Of a stretch of 64,000 nt of DNA, positions 11,868 to 23,056 are shown piece after piece. The translations under genes and the position numbers were made by a program. Every line of letters starts with the position of its first letter. Within the stretch, counting starts at the first letter, position 1. Below the pieces are notes generated by a model that saw only the letters and a list, made by a program, of their open reading frames with translations, made no database searches and had not been told where the DNA came from. Origin of the DNA: Meandrina meandrites (lineage: Eukaryota; Cnidaria; Anthozoa; Scleractinia; Meandrinidae); NCBI GenBank assembly GCA_963693305.1, contig OY855912.1:5592501-5656500 (forward strand), written 5' to 3'.

Positions 11868-11918
11868 GGTTTTCATCTTCATCTTCTGATTGGTCTTCAG
11901 CAGCAAGTTATGATTCAG
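11868..11918 (+). CDS. short repeat-unit exon C (17 codons, Ser-rich)
   Basis: ATATGATTTTAG|GG at 11867/11868 and GATTCAG|GTGAGC at 11918/11919 define a 51-bp phase 1-1 exon. It reads FSSSSSDWSSAASYDS after a split Gly. It is the closest paralogue of exon B; the match continues into both flanking introns, which shows duplication of a whole genomic unit rather than of the exon alone. Confidence 0.55.
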
Positions 11919-13110
11919 GTGAGCAAATGCATGTATGTAAATAATTTGTACACTTATACATGTGCCAAACCTCATGAAACAACTTATTTTCATAAGCTCT
12001 AATCAACATCTTAAACATGGGACTCGTTTGCTGTTTATTATTGTTCAAATACATGAAAATAGGACAGAGTTGTTTTTTTTAATGTGAAAAAAGGATTTTT
12101 AGGTTGCCTTTCAGGAAAGTTGGAGGCATTTAGTGCTTGTAATACAGACTTTCTTGATGGCCTTTCTTCATTAGCAAACAAGGCAAAAACTTTTATTACT
12201 TGCCAATTGGGCAAGTTATAAAATCCACTAGCTTCTTGCTAATGGACAGGACGTCTTTCTTTGCATGCTGCTTTTTCTACTTTTGAAAGCTTAAGGGCAA
12301 CTTTTTATCTTTGTTTTTGATTGGTTTGGGATATACCTTGTGTAACAATAGTGGTATATTCATCTGGATGAACAATTACCTCCATTTATGGCACAATTTT
12401 GATATATGTCAATGTGCATGTGTTACACATTTTTGTCCATTGACATCATCTGTTCTAAGAACTCAAGCTAGTGAGAAACCTGTTACCACGAATTGGAGCC
12501 ACGTATCATGTTTTATGATGTGTACGCTGTACCTAGTTGATTTTTTCATTCAAGTGAGGTGATTGAGTGGCATTTCGCAGGTTGCACATTAATTATGCAC
12601 TTGTTTTTTTGTATAAGAATTCTCACCTGTTTGGTGTGGCACTCTTTCAGTTTTTGATACTTAAACAACTTGTCAGTTCGTTAACAACATACATGTGTGT
12701 TGTGGTTTAAATTGAAGGCGTGAGGGCAAGACCCGCATATTAAGTTTTTGGCTAAATTGAACATTGTCAAAAACAACTCCAAACTTCGCATGCAAGTTTG
12801 TTTATGTGTGCTAAACACTGCCCTGTATTTCATTTCGCTGGCCTTGCCTTCGTGTCTCAGAATTTATACATGCAAAAAGCTTACGTTCTCCACATTCAGC
12901 TAGCTGTATGAGTTTTCCAACGCATCGCGTGCAAATCTTTCCTTGTACGGTTTTGTAAGCGTTTACGGCAGGCGAGAAACCATTTCAAAAACCTGTCCTG
13001 ACTCGCGGCCATGTTTGCTTATCGACTTCCTTTTATAAACTGAGTAGAGTAGGACGGGAAACTGCATTGTGACGTAGTGGTTACGTGGCAGGAAAGACAG
13101 AAAAAGATGG
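11919..13110 (+). other. intron after exon C
   Basis: It holds the rest of repeat unit C, then unrelated sequence from about 12700, beginning with a half-end of the 7692 MITE family. No coding feature is supported; the open frame at 12311-12562 is unit sequence without a splice context. Confidence 0.35.
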
Positions 13111-13898
13111 AGAGATAAACTAGAATAAACTAGTCGAAGAGACTTGAACGTTCGAACGAAAACAATTTCACTCAGCCGATAAGTTTTAACTTCACCACCA
13201 ACCAGAATAAAAAATAGTCGAAGAGAACTAGATCGACGTTCGAACCGAAGACAATTTCAATCAGCCGATAAGTTTCTTCGCTTGTCTGAATTGAAATTAC
13301 GCCCTCGAGCGACTTGTTTCGAAACGTATCGCTTGAAATTGTAAGGAATTAAAAACTTACTTCACGGGAAGACATCATATATTCGATGCGAGAAATCGAA
13401 GACTTAGTATTGTTGTTGTCGAGATCAAGTGAGACTTGATAGCAATTGTAAATTCAATGCGAGTAAAATCGTCTCTTCGGTGCGAGTAATTGTAAACTTC
13501 GATCAAGCGGGGAGTGAAGCTTTCCTACTGCAACTACATTTGTTTCCCGATAACTCAAACTCTCAATAACTACAGGAGCATTAACAGTTCGAACGAATGG
13601 AATCGCGAGTTTGTTTGCTTATCTGTATGTATGCAAATTACGACGTCTGTGATGTTGTCAAGGGAACTCATTCTTTGTTATTTCGAATTATATTACCCAG
13701 TTTCCCCGCGGCAAACAACAACAATCTTTATTAATGTATTAAATATAGAAGAGCAAACACGTTGATCATGACTTTTGCAGATGTGGCGGCTCCTAAAAGA
13801 GCCATTTTTAGCGACCTGAAAACGTCCAAAGACGCAAGCAGGGCGCGGTGGCTCCTAAAAGAGCCGTTTTTTGATGTTTCAGGTCAGGTTCGTCTGCT

Positions 13899-14421
13899 TC
13901 AGGTTCGGGTCGTCGGGCCGTTCAGGTAACTGCAGAGCTTCAAAAGGCGGCGGGCAGAAATCTCGTCGCTGTTAAAATCTTCCCAGTGTTTGAAGATTTT
14001 GGATTGAAGCAGCCGGTACTTCTTTTTCTGAATCCTTGACAGCTTCCCGTCGGACACTAGCCTTATCTGGATAGTGACTAGTCTGGCCTCCTGGTGCAGC
14101 AGCTCCACTAATAGGTAGAATGGCAGATGGACTCTGTTGTTGGCTCGCCGGTTCAGGCTGTGGTGCCACCCCTCTATATCGTTGTTGGTTCGGATCGGCA
14201 GCATGTAGACTGACCAACAGGATGGAGGCCACATTGTGCTGGATATCCAGTTCTGTTCAACGTACGAAACTAGTGCTTGCAGGCGCCGCCGTCACTGAGT
14301 CGCTGGAACATCGGCGTAATCTCGGCTTCCGGCAGGAAAGGTAGCGCCATGAACTTTCGGATGTACTTGTAGGTACGGTTGTCTGTCCGGTAGGCTGGCT
14401 CCAACCCCAACTCTTGAACCT
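13899..14421 (-). pseudogene. C-terminal fragment of MULE transposase
   Basis: Read from 14421 downward, the minus strand gives VQELGLEPAYRTDNRTYKYI and FMALPFLPEAEITPMFQRL. After a frame shift near 14275 it gives IRTNNDIEGWHHSLNRRA and LLVELLHQEARLVTIQIRL, ending in LLKLCSYLNGP. These are characteristic of the C-terminal part of animal MULE transposases with PHD/FLYWCH heads. The DDE catalytic region that should precede it is absent in this copy. The frame shift and loss of the core make it a pseudogene. Confidence 0.75.
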
Positions 14422-14822
14422 TATCGAAAAGAAAGAAAACATTTTTTTAGAGAAATAAATAATAAAAAAAAATTTAAAAAAATCTTAATTTCACGTGCAT
14501 TTAAGTTTGATTGATACTATTAAAAGAAGGTTAATAAATTTTCGGAGAAAAGCAGTTAAAACCTTATTATTTTTTTTTGTATGTCATATTTTTTTCTGTT
14601 GTTAGCTATTGAAAAATAATAATAATGTAAAAAGTGACCAGTATTTTAGGAATTTATCTTAAACGTTATCTTAAGTTAAATCTTATTGCTTTTTGAGGTT
14701 GAGGGTGTGATCTTACAGAAGAAGAGAGACATAACAGCTGGAAAAAGAAAAAAAAATTAAAATTTTAACTCATGTTAACTCATGTTTAGTATACGGACTT
14801 ACTACGTTTTAACAAAACTGTT

Positions 14823-15128
14823 TTAACTTTTTGATAAATAACAAATAAGAAAAGCAGTTTCTGTATCGAAAAGAATACAACACCATAAAAGTGAAGACGT
14901 ACTATCGTTAAAAGACGGCTCGTCTAGTCTTGTGCTCTCAAGGAAAGGGCAAGAAGGACAGCGCCATTCCAGATCCTTCTCCTCGCGGACTGCTTCCCAG
15001 TAGTCTTGACGGGAAACACCAGTGTTGCGCGTCCTGTGGTTCCATAGGTTGCAACCATCACACTGGAGGGCTTCTTGTCGCGGCCTAACCTTTTGTTTGC
15101 AGACGATGCAATTGTCAGTTGAAGACAT
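14823..15128 (-). pseudogene. PHD-like zinc-finger head of the MULE protein
   Basis: Starting at the inner ATG at 15128, the frame reads MSSTDNCIVCKQKVRPRQEA and then LQCDGCNLWNHRTRNTGVSR. It ends the finger with EWRCPSC, giving a Cys4-His-Cys-type spacing. This head normally lies N-terminal to FLYWCH and MULE domains in one transposon protein. Here about 400 bp of unrelated AT-rich sequence separates it from the transposase tail. The ATG at 15197 would add 23 residues that do not look like the family start. Confidence 0.65.
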
Positions 15129-16413
15129 GACGAAGAATGATGAAGAGCGTATTGAAGATCGTAACCGTGTCGTATTCGAAAGCGAGAGCGAGATCATATG
15201 ATCGGATTGATTGACTGATTTTTTACTTTCCTTTTATACACATCCTAAGGATCCAAATTTTCACTTGCGGGAAAAAACGGAATTTGATTGGAGGGATCGT
15301 TAATTAAGACAACGTTTGTCTGTTTGTTAGAATTGAGTCTCACCTCAAATTAACATATTTTCGCACATCGCGCGTGGGTTTGAAAGGTGAGAAAAAAAGT
15401 CGTAGCGCGTGGGATCTAAAAAGAGCTAAAAAGAGCATTGAGCATCATGCCATAACTTTTTTTCTTTTTCTACGATTCAGGCCAACTATGGCCAGACGTG
15501 TCAGGCTTTCGAGCGACATAAACTTATGTCTTCATCAGGCACGCGCTTGGCGCGCGAGCGTGGTGTGATTTTTGCTTTTGTGTTTGTTTAACACCACACA
15601 ATTCTCGTTTCTGGTGTGAATTTTTGTTTGTGGCGGGTTATCATAACAAAATACTATTCTCGTTCTTTTAGTCCATTTGCGACCGATTTGCGACTTTATG
15701 TTTGAGGCGAGTTTTCATAACACAAGACAATCTAGCATCTTTCTGTAATCACAATCCCTCCCATTAAGATTGAAATGTTGAAATAACGGTTGCACAAGAT
15801 ATTCAGTTTCGAAAATGCTATCGATGAGTTTCCTTGACAACTTACGTGTATTAGACTGTACAGTATTTAATACGTGTATTCGAGCGAACGTGTTATTCTC
15901 CTTGACTGGTATTCCCTTGCCCGGCTTTACTCTAATTTATCATATTACAACGTAATTCTTGTTCTTCTTATGTGATTTGTTTGTGACGGGGCAGGTTTTC
16001 ATACCAGTATTAAACAACGCTTTTGAGATCTTTGGAATTCGTTATACAATGTGGTCTGTTATTTACTATTGCCTCCGCTGTTACGAAAAACGGCAGACGC
16101 CCCTCACACAATACGAAATGAAGTTACGAAATGAAGATTTATTCATACATTTCCAGCATTTCAACTTGGATGAAATAGCTTGCCTTAACACTACGTATCG
16201 TCGACATGCATAACACATTCAGTTTCGAAAATTTCGAAAATGCTACCGATCATTTTCCTTGACAACGTAGTGTATTACGTTGAGTACTGATAAGCGAAGA
16301 AACTTATCGGCTGATTGAAATTGTTTTCGTTCGAACGTTCACGTCTCTTCTGAGTGAAATTGTTTTCGTTCGAACGTTCAAGTCTCTTCGACTAGTTTAT
16401 TCTAGTTTATCTC

Positions 16414-16516
16414 TTTGGTGGCGAGGCAACTTCCCTTGGTGGCGAGGTCGTTGGCGGCGAGGTGGTTACTTGGTGGCGAGGTCGTTGGCGGCGAGTCTTC
16501 CTGGTGGCGAGGTAAC
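16414..16516. repeat. GGTGGCGAGG minisatellite
   Basis: Seven or so irregular units of TTGGTGGCGAGGTCG type abut the right end of the MULE. Unit spacing varies between about 12 and 25 bp. Confidence 0.7.
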
Positions 16517-17546
16517 TGGATACCATCCAAGTGGAAAGTCTAAAACAGTTTTCTTGTCGGAAACTTTGTCAGTGTGAGTTTTGCATTATCCGCTTGGGTG
16601 TTGCGGCTACAAAGTTGCCGAGAAGCGAGCTGGTTTTAGACTTAAAAAATTCTTTAGTTGTTTCGCAGGGGACCTTTCATCGCCAAAAATTTTCCTGTGC
16701 CTCATTAAATATTCATCCGAAACAGTCGATTCGTGCGAACGAAAACCGAAGAAGTCTATCTCTTAATTTCGCGGGATTTTGTGCTGAGATGTGTGATGAT
16801 GTAAGGAGTGGAGATAGAAGTGAGAGCAAGCGGCACTTAACTGAAAGCAAGACTAATATGAAGTGAAAACACCAGCTCGTTAAAATGGGATCGGGGTTCG
16901 CTTTTGCCCTAGGGTTAAGCCGCAAAACCCTAACTTGGAACGTTAACCCTAACCTTAGGGTTAGGGTTATAAGAGTTATAGTCTAATCCCTAAAACGTTC
17001 GCTGGTTTCATTGTTTCCTTTGTTTATTGTTTGTGAAGGAAAATTGCCAAAGATGCCGCCAGCAAAAATCTTGTCTTTTTGCATTGTGTCATTTTTAGAA
17101 AACGAAGGCAAGACCAGCGAAATGATCTGCAGGGTCTGGTTGGAGCCCTGAATTGAGGACATAATTGCTACATAAATCTCAACAGAGAAACTGGAAACCA
17201 AATAGGAAAAACCCAAGACCACATCGATTACCAAATCCGAAAATCCGTGTTATATTTTTCGAAAAACTTTTAACTAAACATGTGGTCTCATAGTAGGCCC
17301 AATTTTGGATCTTTTGGGCACCCGCCTCCTCTCCACATGTCCGCCATTTTGAACGTGTTTCATCTGATCATGATTGAAACTACCTCGTGAGGTTGTTTCA
17401 GTCATGCTCAGAATGAACAGATGTTTCGATCATGATTCGTGCAACGCATCGTCTGATGATGTGAATACTTTTCAGCAAGTCTGGAGTAGAGTGGGAATTT
17501 TTATGCGCGTTTAAATAGTTACATGCTGTGATCACGTTTACCAATA
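16517..17546. other. non-coding, with a telomere-like tract
   Basis: No supported gene; the open frame at 16531-16866 has no recognisable domain. A short interstitial telomere-like tract at 16943-16969 reads AACCCTAACC followed by TTAGGGTTAGGGTT, so the two telomere strands meet head to head. Confidence 0.5.
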
Positions 17547-17636
17547 CAGTCGAACCCCGCCTAACGGCCACCTTGTTATTACGGCCACTTTTTTGTCCCG
17601 GCAAAATGCCCATACAGTTTTTTATAATAAAACCCA

Positions 17637-17860
17637 GGCAGCGTGGCCGAGTGGTTTAGGGCGCTGGTCTTGTAATCCGGAGGTCCCGGGTTCAAGCCCT
17701 CCACCCTGCCACTAGCTGGATTTGTTTCACGGTCGTCCCGATTTCAAATCCTCGGTCACGCTTTGTGTATAGCTAACTGGTCTGCCTCCAGCCAGTTGGG
17801 ATTTTTAACCATGTTATGTTCATTTAAAGTTATTTGTTTCCTATGTTTCAGTGGCATTCC
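17637..17860 (+). mobile_element. tRNA-headed SINE
   Basis: The first 74 bp (17637-17710) look like a tRNA with TGT in the anticodon position (loop CTTGTAA). They have good A and B boxes (GTGGCCGAGTGG, GGGTTCAAGCC), but the T stem does not pair. The body ends with GCCTCCAGCCAGTTGGGATT, a known cnidarian SINE body. The 3' limit is approximate. A related head lies inverted at 46074-46146, and a 3' fragment of this type lies at 60501-60540. Confidence 0.7.
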
Positions 17861-18052
17861 TAAACTAGCTATCTCGAAGCTAAGTGCATGACCACTATAA
17901 ACAACATTTAAATCTGAAATCCCAAAACTATACAATCCTTTATAATATTACCCTGCTAACACGGCCACTCGAACCAAATACCTATTAATAATTGACCAAA
18001 CTAAACAAATACAGTACTTGAGAAACAGTATTGAATTATGTTATTTTATTAA

Positions 18053-19325
18053 AGTGCTACAGGGTTCGCACAGTCTTGAAAAGTCCTTGAATTTCATGGG
18101 GAGTCCTTGAAAAGTCCTTGAATTTCATTTTTCCTTGAAAAGTCCTTGAATTTCTGTGTAAGTCCTTGAAAAGTCCTTGAATTTTCTTCAACTTTAAATG
18201 TAGGGTGGTCGAAAGCAAATTGCTTTGCATAGACTTTGGTATTCTTTTCCTGTGTAAAGTAACTTCAAACACTGTAAAACACGGGTGTAAAAGCAGCTAA
18301 TAAAGAGAAAAGACAAGTGAACTGATAAATGTAGAGATGGAGATGGAACAAACACTTGAAGCGTTAGATACCTGTTAGCTTGGACTGGGAATGTGCATTT
18401 ATATACCGTCCATGAAATTGCATTCCTGGTACGTGGTCCTTGAAAATTCAATTTGGTCCTTGAAAAAGCCTTGAAAAGTCCTGGAAAAATGGTTGCGATT
18501 TTTTGTATGAACCCTGTGCTACTATGATCACATTTTCACCCCTTGAAATTTTAGGCGTTTCAAAAACTATTTAACAAAAGATTCAAAATGTCGTTTTCCG
18601 TTTTCAAATATCCGGAGATATTTTAGCTTAAAAAAATCGTAAAATAGGCAAATTAGGGGACTGATGACGTCATCTACTCAACCAAATTTTTTGTCAAGTA
18701 CAAAAATAAAGTTATCTCGGTCATTTTCTGCAGAGACCAATGAAACTTGGCAGACTAATAGTTCCACAGATGACACACCTACAGCTGCAATAAAATTATG
18801 TTACCATGGTAACTCACTCTTTTCCAGTCCCCATCAATTTGTTTTTAATATTCTAGAATTTTTCAGTTCGGAAAAATTAAACCCAGGCAAGGCATCTACC
18901 AAATCCATTGATATGCTTGCCAGATGTCGCATATAAAGCATTTTCTACAAATATTTAAAAAGAATGCCAGAATTGGCCAGAAAAGCCTTTAGCATTGGGG
19001 GGATCTGGAACCTAGTATGTTGCCATGGTAACCAAGTTGTATAGTTCATATTGTGAAACACTACTAGCAGAGTGTTACTGCAAAGAATCAGAGACTTTCA
19101 ATACAAATTGGCTGAGATATCACTTTCTTCGTATTTAACCAGAATTCGGTTGAGTATATGACGTCATTACTTTGCTAATTTGCATATTTTAAAAACTTAA
19201 ATATCTCTGGAAAGAAAAGAGATATTGGAGAACAATAAACGGCATTTTTCTTCTCATAAAGAGTACTTGTTAATATTTTAAAATGGCTACAAAAGAAAAT
19301 ATGCGAATTTGATCATAGTAGCACT
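18053..19325. mobile_element. TTAA-target MITE, split by another element
   Basis: TTAA at 18049-18052 and 19326-19329 flank the element. The right end in reverse complement begins AGTGCTACTATGATCA. The left end gives the same 16 bp once the 457-bp insertion is taken out. Pairing continues imperfectly inward and includes a TGACGTCAT block on each side (18665 and 19158). The net length without the insertion is about 811 bp. No protein is encoded. Confidence 0.8.
18060..18516. mobile_element. 457-bp element with AGTCCTTGAA repeats
   Basis: The ends CAGGGTTCG.. and ..TGAACCCTG are inverted. The target TGCTA is duplicated at 18055-18059 and 18517-18521, exactly inside the left end of the host MITE. 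Both ends carry tandem TCCTTGAAAAG/TCCTTGAATTT units (18075-18185 and 18436-18484). Confidence 0.8.
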
Positions 19326-19558
19326 TTAAAAACGCCTGTGGATCTTGAGCTTTTCTCCCCTTTGTGAACATCTCTTACAGAAAGATTGTTATCAAGGTCC
19401 AATAGATTCGTTAGCATTTTGATGTGGCTCTGTTCAATTATGATATGTATCTGTCAAGACGTCACTTGAAGTAGACCAGTAATGAAATTTGACCCTACCC
19501 CGTTAATACAGCCAAATTTCCATGGCTCGTTGGTGCCCGTATTAACGGGGTTCCACTG

Positions 19559-20259
19559 TATGTGCATCAGTTGTGTTTTGTGGCAACTTTGACCTTTGAT
19601 CACTTGATTAGCGGCTGCCATTGTAGATTTCCTCTTTTGCATCAGTCATTCATAACCCATCGGTACAATTTATGACCACGATAAGTTAAAGTTTGATTTT
19701 GCCTTCTTCTGGATTAGTGCAAATGTTTCCCATATTACTTGGCCAAGGCTAAATTTCATTCAAACTGAAGCAAAGATGATGAACAAATTATAGCTCTAAT
19801 TCCAGTAAACCCCTGCCAAGTCGGTGTGTGTTGCTTGCATGAGGAAAATAACTCCTGTCTTCATACGAGCACCTAAAAGAAGTAACGACAAAATTGTAGT
19901 AATTAATTTATGCAGGCTTAAATATGCTCCAAATCATGCCAGCATAATCACGACAAGTCTGTCTTATGGCACATTAGTTCACCAAACTTCCTTTTAAAGG
20001 ATTTACTGAATATTTTGCAAAAAAATTATCTTAGTTTCAATTTCCATGGGAATTACCAATACGCATGGTCTTTACTTTCAGTTTGAATAAACTGAGATGA
20101 ATGAAGTAAGTTGGTGGGATGGTGGAGGAGTTATAATCTTTAAGTCATGGTGATCTTGATGTTCTACATGTCAGTATGACACATTATAGACTTTGCTATT
20201 GAAGAAAGGTTTTGAATGCTAACTGCCTTTAGTTATTAATTGTATTTCTTTTATTTTAG
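19559..20259 (+). other. intron before exon D
   Basis: It contains the start of repeat unit D from about 19914, including GGATTTACTGAA and the pre-acceptor block shared with units A-C. No gene is seen. Confidence 0.5.
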
Positions 20260-20445
20260 GCATTTCATCTTCATCTTTTAATGTGCCTTCCAAATTCCAA
20301 CAAATGGAACGTAGGAGACAGCAAATGTACAGGATGCATCACATGTTGGATTGGATCAGATTGGGATTGGTGGTGTTTGATGTCAGTTCACCTGAAGGCC
20401 TACAAGACTATGTGACCTACTTCACTGGCAGGATGCACAGTACAG
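20260..20445 (+). CDS. repeat-unit exon D, extended (62 codons)
   Basis: The acceptor TTTATTTTAG (to 20259) and the first codons (ISSSSF) match exons B and C, but the exon then continues with new sequence to TACAG|GTACTC (20445/20446). It is 186 bp, phase 1 at both ends. The added part is basic and Met-rich (FQQMERRRQQMYRMHHML), then hydrophobic (DWIRLGLVVFDVSSPEGLQD), ending YFTGRMHST. I do not recognise a domain; the pattern suggests a small helix plus a beta strand. As the last unit of the array it may keep the ancestral exon from which the shorter A-C copies derive. It can be spliced in frame to the LRR exon at 48352. Confidence 0.5.
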
Positions 20446-21768
20446 GTACTCACCAGCTTACATTATTTTAAAATCAGTATCAGTAACGGTGTTGTTCAGT
20501 TAGTCACACAAGCTGCAACTTTTTTCCCTTGTATCTTATGTCACTGACTCGTTATATATCTTTTTGACATTTCTGCCAGACTAAACATGTGAACTCATTT
20601 CTTTCCACACATGCTCACTGAAAACAAATCTGGGCAGTCTACTTTGCCTTTTGCAAAATTTTAAGTGCAAAGTCAGGGGACATGTTACTTCAAGTAAGCA
20701 AAATGTTATTTCCTAATCGAAAATGCGTGCGTCAGATGTCAATATTTCTGTCCGCAACCGCACGTGAGGGCCATACTGAGGAATATTGGTCTGAGGTTGT
20801 GGCGGCACGGACTGAGCGCAGTGACAAAAATGACCGAGGGCCAATATTCCCCAGTACGGCTTGAGCAAGTAAGGTTAGTAAGTAGTTGTTTATGTGGCAC
20901 TCACTGAGCTGCAAATATTGAATTGGCCGGCTTTCGTAAACAAAACAGTACACGGCTTATGACTGTTTCCGGGCTATATGGCAAAATCCCGACCAAGTAG
21001 GAACAATCACAACGCTCGGATTTACCTCAAGACTGCTTTGCCATATAATAAGATGACTAAGTTTAAGCAAGAGAGGGAAATTTCTTTGAATTATTTGTTA
21101 GACCACATGAAGAAGTGGGTAAGGCAGCGTAAATATAAACTCACGGAAAACTGTAAATGTTTCGGCAGTGCTTGTTCGATTAGCCCTATTCCGGAACAAG
21201 ATTATATTTCGGATTATTCCAGAATAGCCAATAAAACAGAATAGCCAATTCCCAAACTTGTTTCTTCCTGTAACTGACGTTTTGAAACATCCCTAATTTC
21301 TTCATACAAGAAAATAAGGAAACGCGTCTTTTCCCGACTCCAGAAGTATCCTTTTTACAGTAACAACTCCTATTTTTCACACATTTGATGGTCGCCAGCG
21401 GTAGCCATTTTGTCTGTTGTTTTGAAAAAGGCCGCGAGACGAGGACGAAGTGACGTCATTATTCTTTATTATTCCGAATATTCGTGACGATATTTAACAA
21501 ATTGCCTCATTTGGTGCCCCTGACGTTGTTTCAGCTATAATAAATTCGACTACTTATAGTACTTGTTCTGTTATCCTCCAGGTGATTAGTTCATATTTTT
21601 CAGTAAAACAAAAAGTAAAATAACTGAAAATACATGTATATGATATCAAGGTACTGGGCAAGACATGGCAAGCAGTCAGACATTATTTTTTCTAGCACCA
21701 GTGAATGTGCATATAGTTTTCATTCATTCCTAAGATGTACTAATATTGGCGATGCTAATTTCCCTTCC
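20446..21768. other. non-coding
   Basis: No supported gene. An imperfect inverted repeat lies at 20765-20862 (GGGCCATACTGAGGAATATT against GGCCAATATTCCCCAGTACG). The open frame at 20978-21244 lacks any family signal. Confidence 0.35.
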
Positions 21769-22186
21769 GTAAACGGTCGGTGCCATTTTTAACGGTCGAT
21801 GCCATCGTTGGTAACCAAGCTTTTCGGGATGGACGGTGCCATATCTGTTCTAGTTTAGGCCTGGATAAGGTCGAAACTGTGCTTTGATTATTAGGTGAAA
21901 TTACATGTAGGCCTAGATAAGACGATTATTAAATCTAAGTTAGATTCACGCTTAGGTTAGGGATAGGGATAGGGTCACCTATTATAGATGTAACAGTAAG
22001 AAAGTCACCTTATATAATTAAATTTTTCGTGGTTTGAGGAATCAACGTGGTGGTGTAGTGGCGAGAGGGATGCTAACATGCCAGAGGTTCCAGGGTCGAC
22101 TCTGGGTGGTGACGTACAATTTTCATTTTTCTTTTTAGTAGCAAAAAATTCGATGATTGTGTCGCTAAAATGGCACCGACCGTTAA
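21769..22186. mobile_element. MITE-like element with a tRNA-like core
   Basis: The left end GTAAACGGTCGGTGCCATTT and right end (reverse complement) GTTAACGGTCGGTGCCATTT bound a 418-bp element. At 22044-22116 lies a tRNA-like segment with box A TGGTGTAGTGGC and box B GGGTCGACTC. The acceptor arms do not pair, so it is not a functional tRNA. Confidence 0.55.
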
Positions 22187-23056
22187 CGAAACGGACAAGT
22201 GCATCGGCGATAAGGCAACTGCTTGCCATCCTCACAACCATAAATTTCGAAGAGATTGATCATTTTGAAGCAGTTTTCCTCCTAAACATCGACAAAAATG
22301 CCACTTCGTTCATGAGCGATTTTTAACCTTGAGTCGTTCGATGCGTCTTTTGGAACGTCTCGTCTTGTCTAAGGGCCTGATCACGTGAGCCGGGCGGGTT
22401 TGCCAAGATAGCTTTCAGCACGGTACTATATGAGCTGGGCTAGTCCAGAATTGACTAGATTTTGCGGCAGTGAACGATGGGTTCAATTTTGGCGTGAAGT
22501 GGTTGTTTGAGCCATTTGGTGCATTATTTTGCAGTTTCAGGCAGTTTCTTGATCTTGTACATGAATGTGCTAGATAGAAAAATAAATATTGTTTAACTGG
22601 TGGACCATTTTGCTCTGAAGTGAAATTAAATTGGGAATAAGTGCTGGGCTGGCTAGCTGGTGAGCGCGATTACATGGATACATCTCAGCCGGGTTACCCA
22701 GGATCCTAGCATCGCGATGCCATTATCATTGTGAAGGATAAGAAGGATTAACAATGCCGAACGGATGACGCAAAGGTTTCGTTGCTCTCGACATTTTTTT
22801 TAACTTCCCTGAATGTTCCCTACGGCTACCAAGCACTATTTCAAAAATGAAATAAAACAGATAGGTCACCATGTTCGCAAGATAGCTATGACGGACCAAT
22901 CTTATCTCATTTATGTCTGTTTTGGTACTAATCGCGCACATTATTTTATCAGTCCACATTACATTTTGCGGCAGGTGGAAGCAAAGTTTATTAAAGTTAT
23001 ACTTAACATAGGTAGGTAGATAGACAGGTAGAAAGTCCCTTGCATAAGGAACAATA

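Larger units (their letters stand above)
13111..16414 (-). mobile_element. internally deleted MULE DNA transposon
   Basis: Long inverted ends are visible: AGAGATAAACTAGAATAAAC from 13111, and its complement ending at 16414. They continue through the blocks GAACGTTCGAACGAAAACAA and CAGCCGATAAGTTTCTTCGC. Imperfect pairing spans roughly 130-180 bp, and internal subrepeats differ in number. The interior encodes, on the minus strand, a PHD-like finger and the C-terminal part of a MULE transposase. The catalytic core between them is missing, so the element is non-autonomous. It sits in the expanded intron before exon D. Confidence 0.75.
17547..19558. mobile_element. pogo-like element carrying three further insertions
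   Basis: Ends CAGTCGAACCCCGCCTAACG (left) and CAGTGGAACCCCGTTAATAC (right, reverse complement), each followed inward by a GG(C/G)CACC block, lie between TA dinucleotides at 17545-17546 and 19559-19560. The remaining body includes ACACGGCCACTCGAACCAA near 17962, typical of this family. A SINE, a TTAA element and a 457-bp element have inserted into it. Without them it would be about 0.5 kb. Confidence 0.8.
6450..20260 (+). repeat. four tandem copies of an intron-plus-exon unit, about 1.9 kb each
   Basis: An anchor resembling CCAAATCATGCCAGCATAAT occurs at about 6490, 8400, 11432 and 19930. In each unit it is followed by a diverged block containing GGATTTACTGAA and TTTACTTCCAGTTTGAGTTA. Then come GTTTTGAATGC, a TTTATTTTAG acceptor and a short exon. 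Unit spacing is about 1.92 kb from A to B and 3.02 kb from B to C, of which 1.14 kb is an inserted element, leaving about 1.88 kb. The C to D gap (8.5 kb) contains a MULE and a nested pogo complex. Units B and C also share a long stretch around 8240-8400 and 11240-11410. Confidence 0.8.

Noticed and set aside
14120..14344. Plus-strand frame over the MULE fragment
   Set aside because: It is the antisense of the transposase C-terminal part.
17637..17710. Possible tRNA-Thr (TGT)
   Set aside because: The anticodon loop looks right, but the T stem does not pair and a SINE body follows; called a SINE head.
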